Shown: piece after piece, positions 1 through 6,417 of the stretch
How the letters are laid out: the number at the start of each line of letters is the position of its first letter
Position numbering within the stretch: the stretch's first letter is position 1
Assembly: GCF_946482535.1 (NCBI RefSeq)
Contig: NZ_CAMLRU010000071.1
Span: forward strand, 1 to 12,084
Reading direction: 5' to 3'
Source: an uncultured Flavobacterium sp.
Lineage (GTDB): Bacteria; Bacteroidota; Bacteroidia; Flavobacteriales; Flavobacteriaceae
DNA: 12,084 nucleotides
Notes under the pieces: model-generated
What the model was told of the DNA's origin: nothing
The model's database searches: none
What the model saw: only the letters and a program-made list of their open reading frames with translations
Translations under genes and position numbers: made by a program

Positions 1-1
1 A

Positions 2-1369
2 GCCTTCATCATGAACAGAATTGGAGATTTAGGTTTCCTTATCGGAATGTTTATCCTTGCTGCTTTATTTTCGACTTTAAATTACACCGAAATCAAAACC
101 GCACTTTCAGCCGGTAATGCGGATTCGGCTATGTTAGGTCTATCTGCTTTATGTTTATTCATCGGAGCGACAGGTAAATCAGCACAATTACCTTTATATA
201 CTTGGTTACCCGATGCGATGGCCGGACCAACACCGGTTTCTGCATTAATTCACGCCGCGACCATGGTTACCGCCGGTATCTTTATGGTAACGCGTATGAA
301 TTTCTTATTCGATTTAACGCCGGATATCCAACACATTATTGCCATTGTTGGTGCTGCGACTGCTTTAGTAGCGGCTTCCATTGGTTTATTACAAAACGAT
401 ATTAAAAAGGTTTTAGCTTACTCTACCGTTTCCCAATTGGGATTGATGTTCTTGGCTTTAGGCTTAGGCGCTTATACGGTAGCGGTTTTCCACGTAATCA
501 CGCACGCGTTCTTTAAAGCTTGTTTGTTCTTAGGTTCAGGTTCGGTCATTCACGGCTTGCACGGCGAACAAGACATGCGAAAAATGGGTGGTTTACGCAA
601 AGCGATGCCAATCACTTTCTGGACGATGATGATTTCCACCTTAGCCATTGCGGGTATTTTCCCTTTTGCCGGATTCTGGTCGAAAGACGAAATCTTGATG
701 GTGGCTTTTGAACACAATAAAGTATTATGGGTAGTGGCTTCGATTGCTTCAATCATGACCGCTTTCTATATGTTCCGATTGATGTACCTAACCTTCTTCA
801 AAGAATTCAGAGGTACCGAAGAACAAAAACACCACTTACACGAAAGTCCGAGTTTAATCACGATTCCATTAGTAATTTTAGCGGTTTTAGCCGTAATTGG
901 TGGTGCGATTAACTTACCGGGCAGCATGTGGTTAAACCATTTCTTGGAACCGATTTTAGCGGGCAAACACGAAGCACATCATTTAGGGACGCAAGAATTT
1001 ATGTTGATGGGAATTGCTTTAGCCGGCGCTATCGTTGGGATTATTTGGGCGAATGCCAAATACATCAAAGGTGGCTTTGTACCGAAAGAAGATGCTGAAA
1101 TCAGCGGCTTCAACAAGACGGTTTACAACAAATATTATGTGGACGAGTTTTATACTTTCTTGATTGTGAAACCGATTAACGGATTGGCTAATTTCTTCCG
1201 TACGACTTTGGAACCGGCTTTAGGCAAAGTGGTTTTCAGTTTCGGAACCTTAGCCAACGGCATCGGAACACAAGGCAAGAAGTTACACAACGGAAATATC
1301 GGATTGTATCTTTTCGTTTTTGTACTTGGTATTTGTGCCATCATCACTTATTTATTTATCGCTCAATAA
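2..1369 (+). CDS. nuoL: NADH-quinone oxidoreductase subunit L (5' truncated by window edge)
   Basis: This is the largest membrane subunit of respiratory complex I, an antiporter-like proton-pumping subunit at the tip of the membrane arm. The reading frame is already open at base 2 and runs through the ATG at 11, which aligns inside the family, so that ATG is not the gene start. Comparison with the roughly 613-residue E. coli NuoL suggests about 170 residues lie upstream. Numbered from the ATG at 11, the hallmark GKSAQLPLYTWLPDAMAGPT is at 55-74 with the conserved lysine at K56, followed by a run containing SALIHAATMVTAG. The K-D-E of the conserved SKDEI segment is at 225-227. The C-terminus keeps a lateral-helix-like region and a final membrane segment before the stop at 1367-1369. 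nuoM begins 10 bases later, so the genes are surely co-transcribed. The identification is secure; only the 5' end is missing. Confidence 0.97.
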   Translation, partial: AFIMNRIGDLGFLIGMFILAALFSTLNYTEIKTALSAGNADSAMLGLSALCLFIGATGKSAQLPLYTWLPDAMAGPTPVSALIHAATMVTAGIFMVTRMNFLFDLTPDIQHIIAIVGAATALVAASIGLLQNDIKKVLAYSTVSQLGLMFLALGLGAYTVAVFHVITHAFFKACLFLGSGSVIHGLHGEQDMRKMGGLRKAMPITFWTMMISTLAIAGIFPFAGFWSKDEILMVAFEHNKVLWVVASIASIMTAFYMFRLMYLTFFKEFRGTEEQKHHLHESPSLITIPLVILAVLAVIGGAINLPGSMWLNHFLEPILAGKHEAHHLGTQEFMLMGIALAGAIVGIIWANAKYIKGGFVPKEDAEISGFNKTVYNKYYVDEFYTFLIVKPINGLANFFRTTLEPALGKVVFSFGTLANGIGTQGKKLHNGNIGLYLFVFVLGICAIITYLFIAQ

Positions 1370-1379
1370 TTTTTACATA

Positions 1380-2816
1380 ATGGATGTAACTACTATATTA
1401 TTATTACTTCTGGTTGGTGCCATCGCCACCTTTTTTGCCGGAGATAAATTAGCTTCTAAAGTGGCGCTCGTTTTCAGTTTAGGTGCTTTAGGTTTGTCAT
1501 TGTATTTGTTAAACTTATTGAATCTGGGCACTGACATCAGTTTCACCGGAAGTTGGATAGCCAACCCAAAAGTAGCCTTAGCTTTCAAAGCCGATGGTTT
1601 ATCCATGGCGATGGTTTTATTGACAACCGCTTTGACACCATTGATTCTGTTTTCTTCTTTTGGTAATAGTTTCAACAACAGTAAAAACTTCTATGCCTTA
1701 GTGTTGTTCATGTCGTTTGCCATGGTTGGTACTTTCTTAGCCGCAGACGGATTGTTGTACTACATCTTCTGGGAATTGGCGTTGATTCCGATTTATTTCA
1801 TCGCTTTAATTTGGGGTAACGGTGATGCCGAAGAACGCAAAAAAGCCGTGGTGAAATTCTTCATCTACACCCTTGGAGGTTCGTTATTCATGCTAATCGC
1901 TTTCGCTTATTTATACTCAAAAGCAGGAAGCTTCCTTTTAGAAGATTTGTATAAATTAGACTTATCCGCTACAGAAGAATGTTGGATTTTCTTCGCATTC
2001 TTCTTGGCCTATGCCATTAAAATTCCGATTATTCCTTTCCATACTTGGCAGGCTAAAGTGTACCAAAAAGCACCAACCGTAGGAACGATGCTTTTATCCG
2101 GTATCATGTTAAAAATGGGATTGTACAGCGTTATCCGTTGGCAATTGCCTATCGCGCCAAGCGCTGCTAAAGAATATATGCCAATCTTAATCGGATTGAG
2201 TATAGCCGGTGTGATTTACGGTTCAATTGTGGCTTTACGCCAAAAAGATTTGAAGAAATTATTGGCTTATTCCTCCTTAGCACACGTTGGTTTAATTGCT
2301 GCAGGTTGCTATACTTTAACGTTTGACGGATTAAGTGGTGCGGTTTCGCAAATGATTGCGCACGGTTTTGTAATCGTTGGATTGTTCTTCGCCGCAGAAG
2401 TAATTTTCAGAAGATATGAAACGAGAACCATAGCCGATTTAGGTGGAATTCGTTCGCAAACACCTCAATTCACTTCGATGTTTATGATTTTGGTCTTGGC
2501 TTCAGTGGCTTTGCCGGGAACCTTTAACTTCGTGGGAGAGTTTACCGTGTTGTACAGTTTGAGTCAAGCCAATATTTGGTTCGCTGTTTTAGGCGGAACG
2601 ACTATTATTTTGGGTGCTTACTATATGTTGAAGATGTTCCAAAACGTAATGTTGGGCGAAACCAATACCAAAGTATTCGCCGAGGTAACCACAAACGAAG
2701 CCATTACTTTTGTAGTAATCATAGCTTTTCTACTGTTCTTCGGATTGTATCCGAAACCGATTGTAGACATGGTAACACCGAGTTTAAAAGAAATTTTAGA
2801 AGTAATTAATAAATAA
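1380..2816 (+). CDS. nuoM: NADH-quinone oxidoreductase subunit M
   Basis: This 478-residue polytopic inner-membrane protein is the middle antiporter-like proton-pumping subunit of complex I (E. coli NuoM has about 509 residues). The frame is open further upstream, but the ATG at 1380 is preferred: it lies 10 bases after the nuoL stop, and the upstream candidate at 1320 would overlap nuoL and add residues unlike a NuoM N-terminus. The family's functional residues are visible: the glutamate in FWELALIP is E132, the lysine in AIKIPIIPFHTW is K214, and the histidine of that motif is H221. A second conserved block reads LRQKDLKKLLAYSSLAHVG. The residues after HTW (QAKVYQKAPTVG) differ from the classical LPDAHVEAPTAG. 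The start lacks a Shine-Dalgarno sequence, as is normal in Bacteroidota. Operon neighbours nuoL and nuoN fix the assignment. Confidence 0.97.
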   Translation: MDVTTILLLLLVGAIATFFAGDKLASKVALVFSLGALGLSLYLLNLLNLGTDISFTGSWIANPKVALAFKADGLSMAMVLLTTALTPLILFSSFGNSFNNSKNFYALVLFMSFAMVGTFLAADGLLYYIFWELALIPIYFIALIWGNGDAEERKKAVVKFFIYTLGGSLFMLIAFAYLYSKAGSFLLEDLYKLDLSATEECWIFFAFFLAYAIKIPIIPFHTWQAKVYQKAPTVGTMLLSGIMLKMGLYSVIRWQLPIAPSAAKEYMPILIGLSIAGVIYGSIVALRQKDLKKLLAYSSLAHVGLIAAGCYTLTFDGLSGAVSQMIAHGFVIVGLFFAAEVIFRRYETRTIADLGGIRSQTPQFTSMFMILVLASVALPGTFNFVGEFTVLYSLSQANIWFAVLGGTTIILGAYYMLKMFQNVMLGETNTKVFAEVTTNEAITFVVIIAFLLFFGLYPKPIVDMVTPSLKEILEVINK

Positions 2817-2820
2817 TAAA

Positions 2821-4200
2821 ATGCAAGTATTAATAACAATAGTATCATTAGGCGTTTTTTGTCTGTTGGCAGAAATCTTCAATTTAAGAAAACTACTGGT
2901 TCCGGTTACTGTCATAGGTTTACTTGCCATTTTAGGTATTTCACTAAATCTTTGGGCCATCGATCCAAGCATCGATGCCAACTATGTGAGTATGATTGCC
3001 GTCGATAAATTCTCGAATGCTTTCTCCTCTCTATTTATTGTACTGACCATTTTCTTAATTGCCCTTAGCGGTGATTTCTACAAAGAACAGCAAACCAAAC
3101 TATCCGATTTTATAGCCATTAAAATTTTCCTTTTGGCCGGAGCGGTGGCGATGGTTTCTTTTACTAATTTGTCTATGTTCTTCTTAGGGATCGAAGTGTT
3201 GTCGATTTCATTATACATCTTGGCGGCGAGCCGAAGATTAGATATAAAAAGCAACGAAGCCGGAATGAAATACTTCTTATTAGGGTCATTTGCTTCGGGA
3301 ATTATCTTATTCGGAATCTGTTTGATTTACGGTGCTACGGGTTATTTTAATGTAGCCGAAATCAAAGATTTATCCTCCGGTGCCGGAATCCCGATTTGGT
3401 TTCCTATAGGAATGGTATTGATGATTATCGGGATGTTATTCAAAATCGCTGCAGCGCCATTTCATTTTTGGGCTCCGGATGTTTACGAAGGTTCGCCGTC
3501 CTTAACTACTGCAACCATGAGTACTTTGGCGAAAGTAGTTGCAATGGCCACTTTATACAAAATCCTAAGCGGTTTGACCTCATCGTTAACCCCAATGTTC
3601 GAAATGGTAATCGTAGTGGTTTCTATCTTATCAATGACCATCGGAAACATCATGGCTTTGCGTCAGGACAATGTAAAACGTATGTTGGCATTCTCGGGTA
3701 TTTCACACGCCGGATTTATGTTGATGGCCGTTTTAAGTTTATCAACTGCTGCCGGAACATTGTTATATTACACTGCTGCTTATGCTTTGGCCGGTATTGC
3801 CTCTTTTGCCGTAATCATTTACGTTACCCAAAACAAAGGCAACGAGGCATTGGAAAAATTCAATGGCTTGGGTAAAACCAATCCGTTAATGGCAGCCGTA
3901 TTAACCGCTTCTTTATTATCCATGGCGGGAATTCCGATTTTCTCCGGATTCTTTGCCAAATTTATGTTGTTCAGCGACACCATTAAATCAGGCTATTTAT
4001 TCTTAGTGATTGTGGGTGTGATCAACTCTATCATCAGTGTCGGTTATTATTTCAAATTAATTTTAGCCATGTACACCAAAGAAGCTTCGGAAGAAAAACA
4101 AACTGTTCCGATGGTTTACTACTTTGTGGCGGTTACCGCCATTGTGTTGAACATCGTGATGGGACTTTATCCTTCCTTAGTGACAAATTTATTGAACTAA
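2821..4200 (+). CDS. nuoN: NADH-quinone oxidoreductase subunit N
   Basis: This 459-residue polytopic membrane protein is the third antiporter-like subunit of complex I, placed nearest the quinone module. It is slightly shorter than E. coli NuoN (about 485 residues). The ATG at 2821 follows the nuoM stop by only 4 bases. Visible family residues are the membrane glutamate E125 in FFLGIEVLSISLYILA, the lysine K208 and histidine H215 in GMLFKIAAAPFHFWAPDVYEG, K238 in STLAKVVAMA, and K380 in the late helix FSGFFAKFMLF. The segment RQDNVKRMLAFSGISHAGFM (281-300) is also typical. Many leucine-, isoleucine- and valine-rich segments agree with about 14 membrane helices. It is the last gene of the nuo operon here, since a terminator lies 25 bases past its stop. 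Confidence 0.97.
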   Translation: MQVLITIVSLGVFCLLAEIFNLRKLLVPVTVIGLLAILGISLNLWAIDPSIDANYVSMIAVDKFSNAFSSLFIVLTIFLIALSGDFYKEQQTKLSDFIAIKIFLLAGAVAMVSFTNLSMFFLGIEVLSISLYILAASRRLDIKSNEAGMKYFLLGSFASGIILFGICLIYGATGYFNVAEIKDLSSGAGIPIWFPIGMVLMIIGMLFKIAAAPFHFWAPDVYEGSPSLTTATMSTLAKVVAMATLYKILSGLTSSLTPMFEMVIVVVSILSMTIGNIMALRQDNVKRMLAFSGISHAGFMLMAVLSLSTAAGTLLYYTAAYALAGIASFAVIIYVTQNKGNEALEKFNGLGKTNPLMAAVLTASLLSMAGIPIFSGFFAKFMLFSDTIKSGYLFLVIVGVINSIISVGYYFKLILAMYTKEASEEKQTVPMVYYFVAVTAIVLNIVMGLYPSLVTNLLN

Positions 4201-4224
4201 AAAGTTCTCCATTAAAATATACAG

Positions 4225-4260
4225 AAAACCATCAAGAGCAATTTTGGTGGTTTTTTTGTT
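4225..4260 (+). terminator. Rho-independent terminator of the nuo operon
   Basis: A 9-bp stem pairs AAAACCATC (4225-4233) with GGTGGTTTT (4246-4254), with one T·G wobble and a 12-base loop whose ends can add two A-T pairs. The T run at 4251-4257 follows directly. It sits 25 bases after the nuoN stop and before the umuC promoter region, so it separates the respiratory operon from the repair cassette. The call rests on visible base pairing; no folding energy was computed. Confidence 0.8.
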
Positions 4261-4282
4261 TTCAACAATCGGCAAAATTAAC

Positions 4283-4300
4283 TTTTGTTCTACGACAAAA
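4283..4300. promoter_or_regulatory. Candidate operator upstream of umuC (inverted repeat)
   Basis: The 18 bases contain perfect 6-bp arms TTTTGT and ACAAAA around a 6-base centre (TCTACG), ending 16 bases before the umuC start codon. A LexA-like repressor site would be expected near this position for an SOS-induced umuC, and dyads of this size are typical of dimeric repressors. I know of no established Flavobacterium SOS box that matches it. The function is inferred from position and symmetry, and the arms are simple enough to occur by chance in AT-rich DNA. Confidence 0.35.
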
Positions 4301-4312
4301 TCTTTAATTTTA
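4284..4312 (+). promoter_or_regulatory. Possible Bacteroidota-type promoter of umuC
   Basis: TTTG at 4284-4287 is followed after 17 bases by TAATTTTA at 4305-4312, which matches the Bacteroidota sigma-ABfr -7 consensus TAnnTTTG in seven of eight positions. The spacing is at the short end of what is accepted. Initiation about 7 bases downstream would fall almost on the ATG at 4317, implying a leaderless or nearly leaderless mRNA, which makes the call uncertain. The -33 half overlaps the inverted repeat at 4283-4300. Confidence 0.3.
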
Positions 4313-4316
4313 TACC

Positions 4317-5582
4317 ATGTATGCTTTAGTCGATTGCAATAATTTCTATGCTTCCTGTGAACGCGTTTTTCAGCCGCATTTGGTTGGAAAACCAATAGTG
4401 ATTTTGTCCAATAACGACGGTTGTATCATTTCCCGAAGCGATGAAGCCAAAGCACTCGGCATTGCGATGGGTGCGCCCGAATTTAAAGTCCGACAAGAAC
4501 TCAAAGATAAAAACATCCAAGTCTTTTCTTCTAATTATCCGTTGTATGGCGATATGAGTCATCGGGTAATGAAAATCCTCGAAGGCTTTACACCACATGT
4601 CGAACCCTACAGCATAGACGAAGCCTTTATGAATTTTGACGGCGTTCCGATAACCGATTTCCACGACTATGGTTTGCAAATGAAAAGCCGCATTATGAAA
4701 TGGCTCAGCATTCCGGTATCCGTGGGTTTTGCGGAAACCAAAGCCCTTTCTAAAGTCGCCAATAAAATCGCCCGTAAGTTCCCCGAAAGAACCCAAGGTG
4801 TCTATGTAATCGATTCGGAAGAAAAACGCGTAAAAGCCTTGAAATGGACCAAAATCGAAGATGTTTGGGGTATCGGTTTCCGACTGACCAAAAAGATGAA
4901 GGCGAAGAACATCAACACGGCTTACGATTTTACGTTGCCACAACACGAAACGTATATCAAAACCACGATGGGCGTAGTAGGTTTGCGTTTGAAATACGAA
5001 CTCGAAGGCCAATCGGTTTTAGAACTCGAAGAACCGAAAGACAAAAAAAACATTGCCATCACCCGAAGTTTTGCCGGAAACATTACCACATTCGACGCCA
5101 TGAAAGAACGCGTTTCCACCTTTGCCACAGTCTGTGCCGAAAAACTTCGCAAACAAAAATCGTGTTGTTACGGTGTGATTTTGTATTTGAGAAAAGACAA
5201 GTACAAAGTCGAACGACCACGCTACAATTTTTACAAAATGGAAAATCTGCCGTTTGCCAGTAATTCTTCAATTACCATCAGCAACCTAGCCGTAAAAATG
5301 TTGAAGGAAGTTTTTGAAGAAGGCGAAATCTATAAAAAAGCCGGGGTAATTGTTACCAATATTATTCCGGAAAACCAAAAGCAATTCCATTTGTTTGAAG
5401 AAGAAAATCCGAAGCACCTAAAACTCATGCAAGTGATGGATGACTATTATAAAAAAACCGGTGAACGCAAAATCCGATTGGGCAACCAAGACCTGCAAAA
5501 AACCTGGACGATGAAGCAAGAACATTTATCAAAAAAATACACCACCGATTTTAACGAGATACTAAAAATCCCTTGTCGGTAA
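4317..5582 (+). CDS. umuC: Y-family translesion DNA polymerase, UmuC (pol V catalytic subunit)
   Basis: This is an error-prone lesion-bypass polymerase of 421 residues; E. coli UmuC has 422 and the two seem collinear. The N-terminus MYALVDCNNFYASCERVF holds the metal ligand D6 and the steric-gate position Y11. SNNDGCIISR follows at 31-40. The catalytic acidic pair is D101-E102 in YSIDEAF. The segment VSVGFAETKALSKVANKIA (135-153) is the family's palm/thumb block, and EDVWGIGFRL (181-190) belongs to the helix-hairpin-helix region. A sliding-clamp-binding motif, QFHLF, is at 356-360 where E. coli UmuC has QLNLF. The C-terminus keeps the UmuC-specific tail with LSKKYTTDFNEI (404-415). All catalytic residues are present, so the enzyme should be active. 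A umuD-like gene follows 86 bases later. SOS induction is expected from the family and is not proved by the sequence. Confidence 0.95.
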   Translation: MYALVDCNNFYASCERVFQPHLVGKPIVILSNNDGCIISRSDEAKALGIAMGAPEFKVRQELKDKNIQVFSSNYPLYGDMSHRVMKILEGFTPHVEPYSIDEAFMNFDGVPITDFHDYGLQMKSRIMKWLSIPVSVGFAETKALSKVANKIARKFPERTQGVYVIDSEEKRVKALKWTKIEDVWGIGFRLTKKMKAKNINTAYDFTLPQHETYIKTTMGVVGLRLKYELEGQSVLELEEPKDKKNIAITRSFAGNITTFDAMKERVSTFATVCAEKLRKQKSCCYGVILYLRKDKYKVERPRYNFYKMENLPFASNSSITISNLAVKMLKEVFEEGEIYKKAGVIVTNIIPENQKQFHLFEEENPKHLKLMQVMDDYYKKTGERKIRLGNQDLQKTWTMKQEHLSKKYTTDFNEILKIPCR

Positions 5583-5590
5583 TCCCATGC

Positions 5591-5666
5591 TCGTCACTTC
5601 GAGTGTTTTTGGCTCGATGAAGCCGTTAGAAAAAATAATATCTTTAGCCAAAAATGTATCGAGAAG
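5591..5666. repeat. Degenerate intergenic inverted repeat between umuC and umuD
   Basis: The left end contains GTCACTTCGAGTG and the right end ATGTATCGAGAAG. The core arms TTTTTGGCT (5606-5614) and AGCCAAAAA (5646-5654) pair perfectly over 9 bp. Outer bases pair in part: CTTC with GAAG, and GA with TC around a 2-base bulge. A smaller alternative hairpin uses GGCT at 5611-5614 and AGCC at 5621-5624. From memory, CACTTCGAGTG paired with TATCGAGAAG is a recurring intergenic motif in Flavobacterium genomes, similar in nature to REP elements; there is only one copy in this window. It contains the first in-frame ATG (5654) of the umuD frame and supplies purine-rich GAGAAG just before the ATG at 5669. 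Confidence 0.6.
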
Positions 5667-5668
5667 CT

Positions 5669-6100
5669 ATGTCAAAAAAAAACCTAACCTTTTTCAAACC
5701 CGATTTCGAAAACCCAACAACACTGCCCTATTTTGAAGGCGGTATCAAGGCCGGATTCCCCTCACCGGCGACTGATTTTGAAGGCACCCAAATTAGTTTA
5801 GACAAAGTCTTGGTCAAAAACTTCGAAGCTACTTTTTACGCCAAAGCCGACGGCACTTCGATGATAGGCGCCGGAATAGACGATGGTGACATCATGGTAA
5901 TTGACCGCAGTATAGAACCCACTGACGGGAAAATTGCGGTATGCTGTATAGACGGAGAATTCACCGTAAAACGCATCAAAATAAAGAAAGATGGCATTTA
6001 CCTTATGCCCGAAAACAAAACCTTCCAACCCATCAAAATAGAAGAAGGTAATAAACTGTTTGTTTGGGGAATTGTTACCTACGTGATTAAAAGTGTATGA
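5669..6100 (+). CDS. umuD: UmuD-like S24 peptidase, pol V accessory subunit
   Basis: This 143-residue LexA/UmuD-type self-processing serine peptidase should be converted by RecA-filament-stimulated cleavage into the active UmuD' partner of UmuC. Counted from the ATG at 5669, the catalytic serine is S64 in DGTSM and the general-base lysine is K101 in EFTVKRIKI. Their spacing of 37 equals that of E. coli S60/K97. The cleavage site would be A28-G29 in IKAGFPSPATD, where E. coli has C24-G25, so the whole protein is collinear with a 4-residue offset. VTYVIKSV at the end also resembles UmuD. An in-frame ATG at 5654 would add MYREA, but it lies inside an intergenic repeat, so 5669 is preferred. The length and lack of a DNA-binding helix-turn-helix argue for UmuD and against LexA. 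It probably shares a transcript with umuC. Confidence 0.92.
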   Translation: MSKKNLTFFKPDFENPTTLPYFEGGIKAGFPSPATDFEGTQISLDKVLVKNFEATFYAKADGTSMIGAGIDDGDIMVIDRSIEPTDGKIAVCCIDGEFTVKRIKIKKDGIYLMPENKTFQPIKIEEGNKLFVWGIVTYVIKSV

Positions 6101-6316
6101 TAAACTTTCCTAACCAGATATTCTCTAATAAAACAGCTTCACCAATCATTAGAAAAACCACTACAATAAAAGGAGTTATTGATGAGAAAACACTTTGTTG
6201 AATCACCTCAACCATAAAAAAACACAACGAAAACGTTTGAAACAACTTAACATCACTACAACATTTGGCAAAATTCTTCTTAAAGAGATGAAATAAAAAG
6301 AAAATGTTTAATCGGA

Positions 6317-6348
6317 TTGAGACAAAATTTGAGAATTGTATAGTTTTT
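6317..6348 (+). promoter_or_regulatory. Weak promoter candidate for the T9SS gene pair
   Basis: TTG at 6317-6319 is followed after 21 bases by TAGTTTTT at 6341-6348, which matches TAnnTTTG in seven of eight positions. Initiation would be near 6355, leaving a leader of about 60 bases before the ATG at 6418. The region is so AT-rich that such matches are expected by chance, so this is only the best candidate seen. Confidence 0.22.
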
Positions 6349-6359
6349 ATATTATAAAA
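6345..6359. promoter_or_regulatory. 15-base AT palindrome upstream of the first T9SS gene
   Basis: TTTTATA and TATAAAA are perfect 7-bp arms around a single central T. It lies 58 bases before the start codon, next to the weak promoter candidate. It could be an operator or just AT-rich sequence; the symmetry is seen, and any function is a guess. Confidence 0.3.
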
Positions 6360-6417
6360 TGTAAATAAGTCTAAAAATACATGTGTTATTTTTACAATAC
6401 GCAAATTTTATAGATTT

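Larger units (their letters stand above)
6101..6417. other. AT-rich intergenic spacer before the T9SS genes
   Basis: This 317-base spacer holds no supported gene. The opposite strand has an open frame of 105 codons (6087-6404) that is rich in Phe and Ile, overlaps the umuD end and has no recognisable domain, so it is not called. A tiny + strand frame at 6182-6217 (11 codons, MRKHFVESPQP) follows AAAGGAG but is too short to support. No terminator hairpin with a T run was seen after umuD. A 15-base palindrome and a weak promoter candidate lie in the last third. Confidence 0.6.

Noticed and set aside
3396..3875. 159-codon open frame on the + strand inside nuoN
   Set aside because: It lies wholly within the conserved nuoN frame and its product has no recognisable features.
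4326..5012. 228-codon open frame on the - strand inside umuC
   Set aside because: It is antisense to a strongly conserved catalytic gene and shows no family features; it is a shadow of the umuC codon pattern.
5654..5668. Upstream in-frame start for umuD (adds MYREA)
   Set aside because: These bases are part of the right arm of the intergenic repeat, and the start at 5669 gives near collinearity with E. coli UmuD, so the extension is probably not translated.
6182..6217. 11-codon + strand frame after an AAAGGAG sequence
   Set aside because: It is too short to support as a gene, and Shine-Dalgarno-like sequences carry little weight in Bacteroidota; it could only be a leader peptide, with nothing suitable directly downstream.
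6087..6404. 105-codon open frame on the - strand in the spacer before the T9SS genes
   Set aside because: It overlaps the end of umuD, its composition is dominated by Phe, Ile, Leu and Val as expected of translated AT-rich noncoding DNA, and no domain, credible start context or signal peptide pattern was found.
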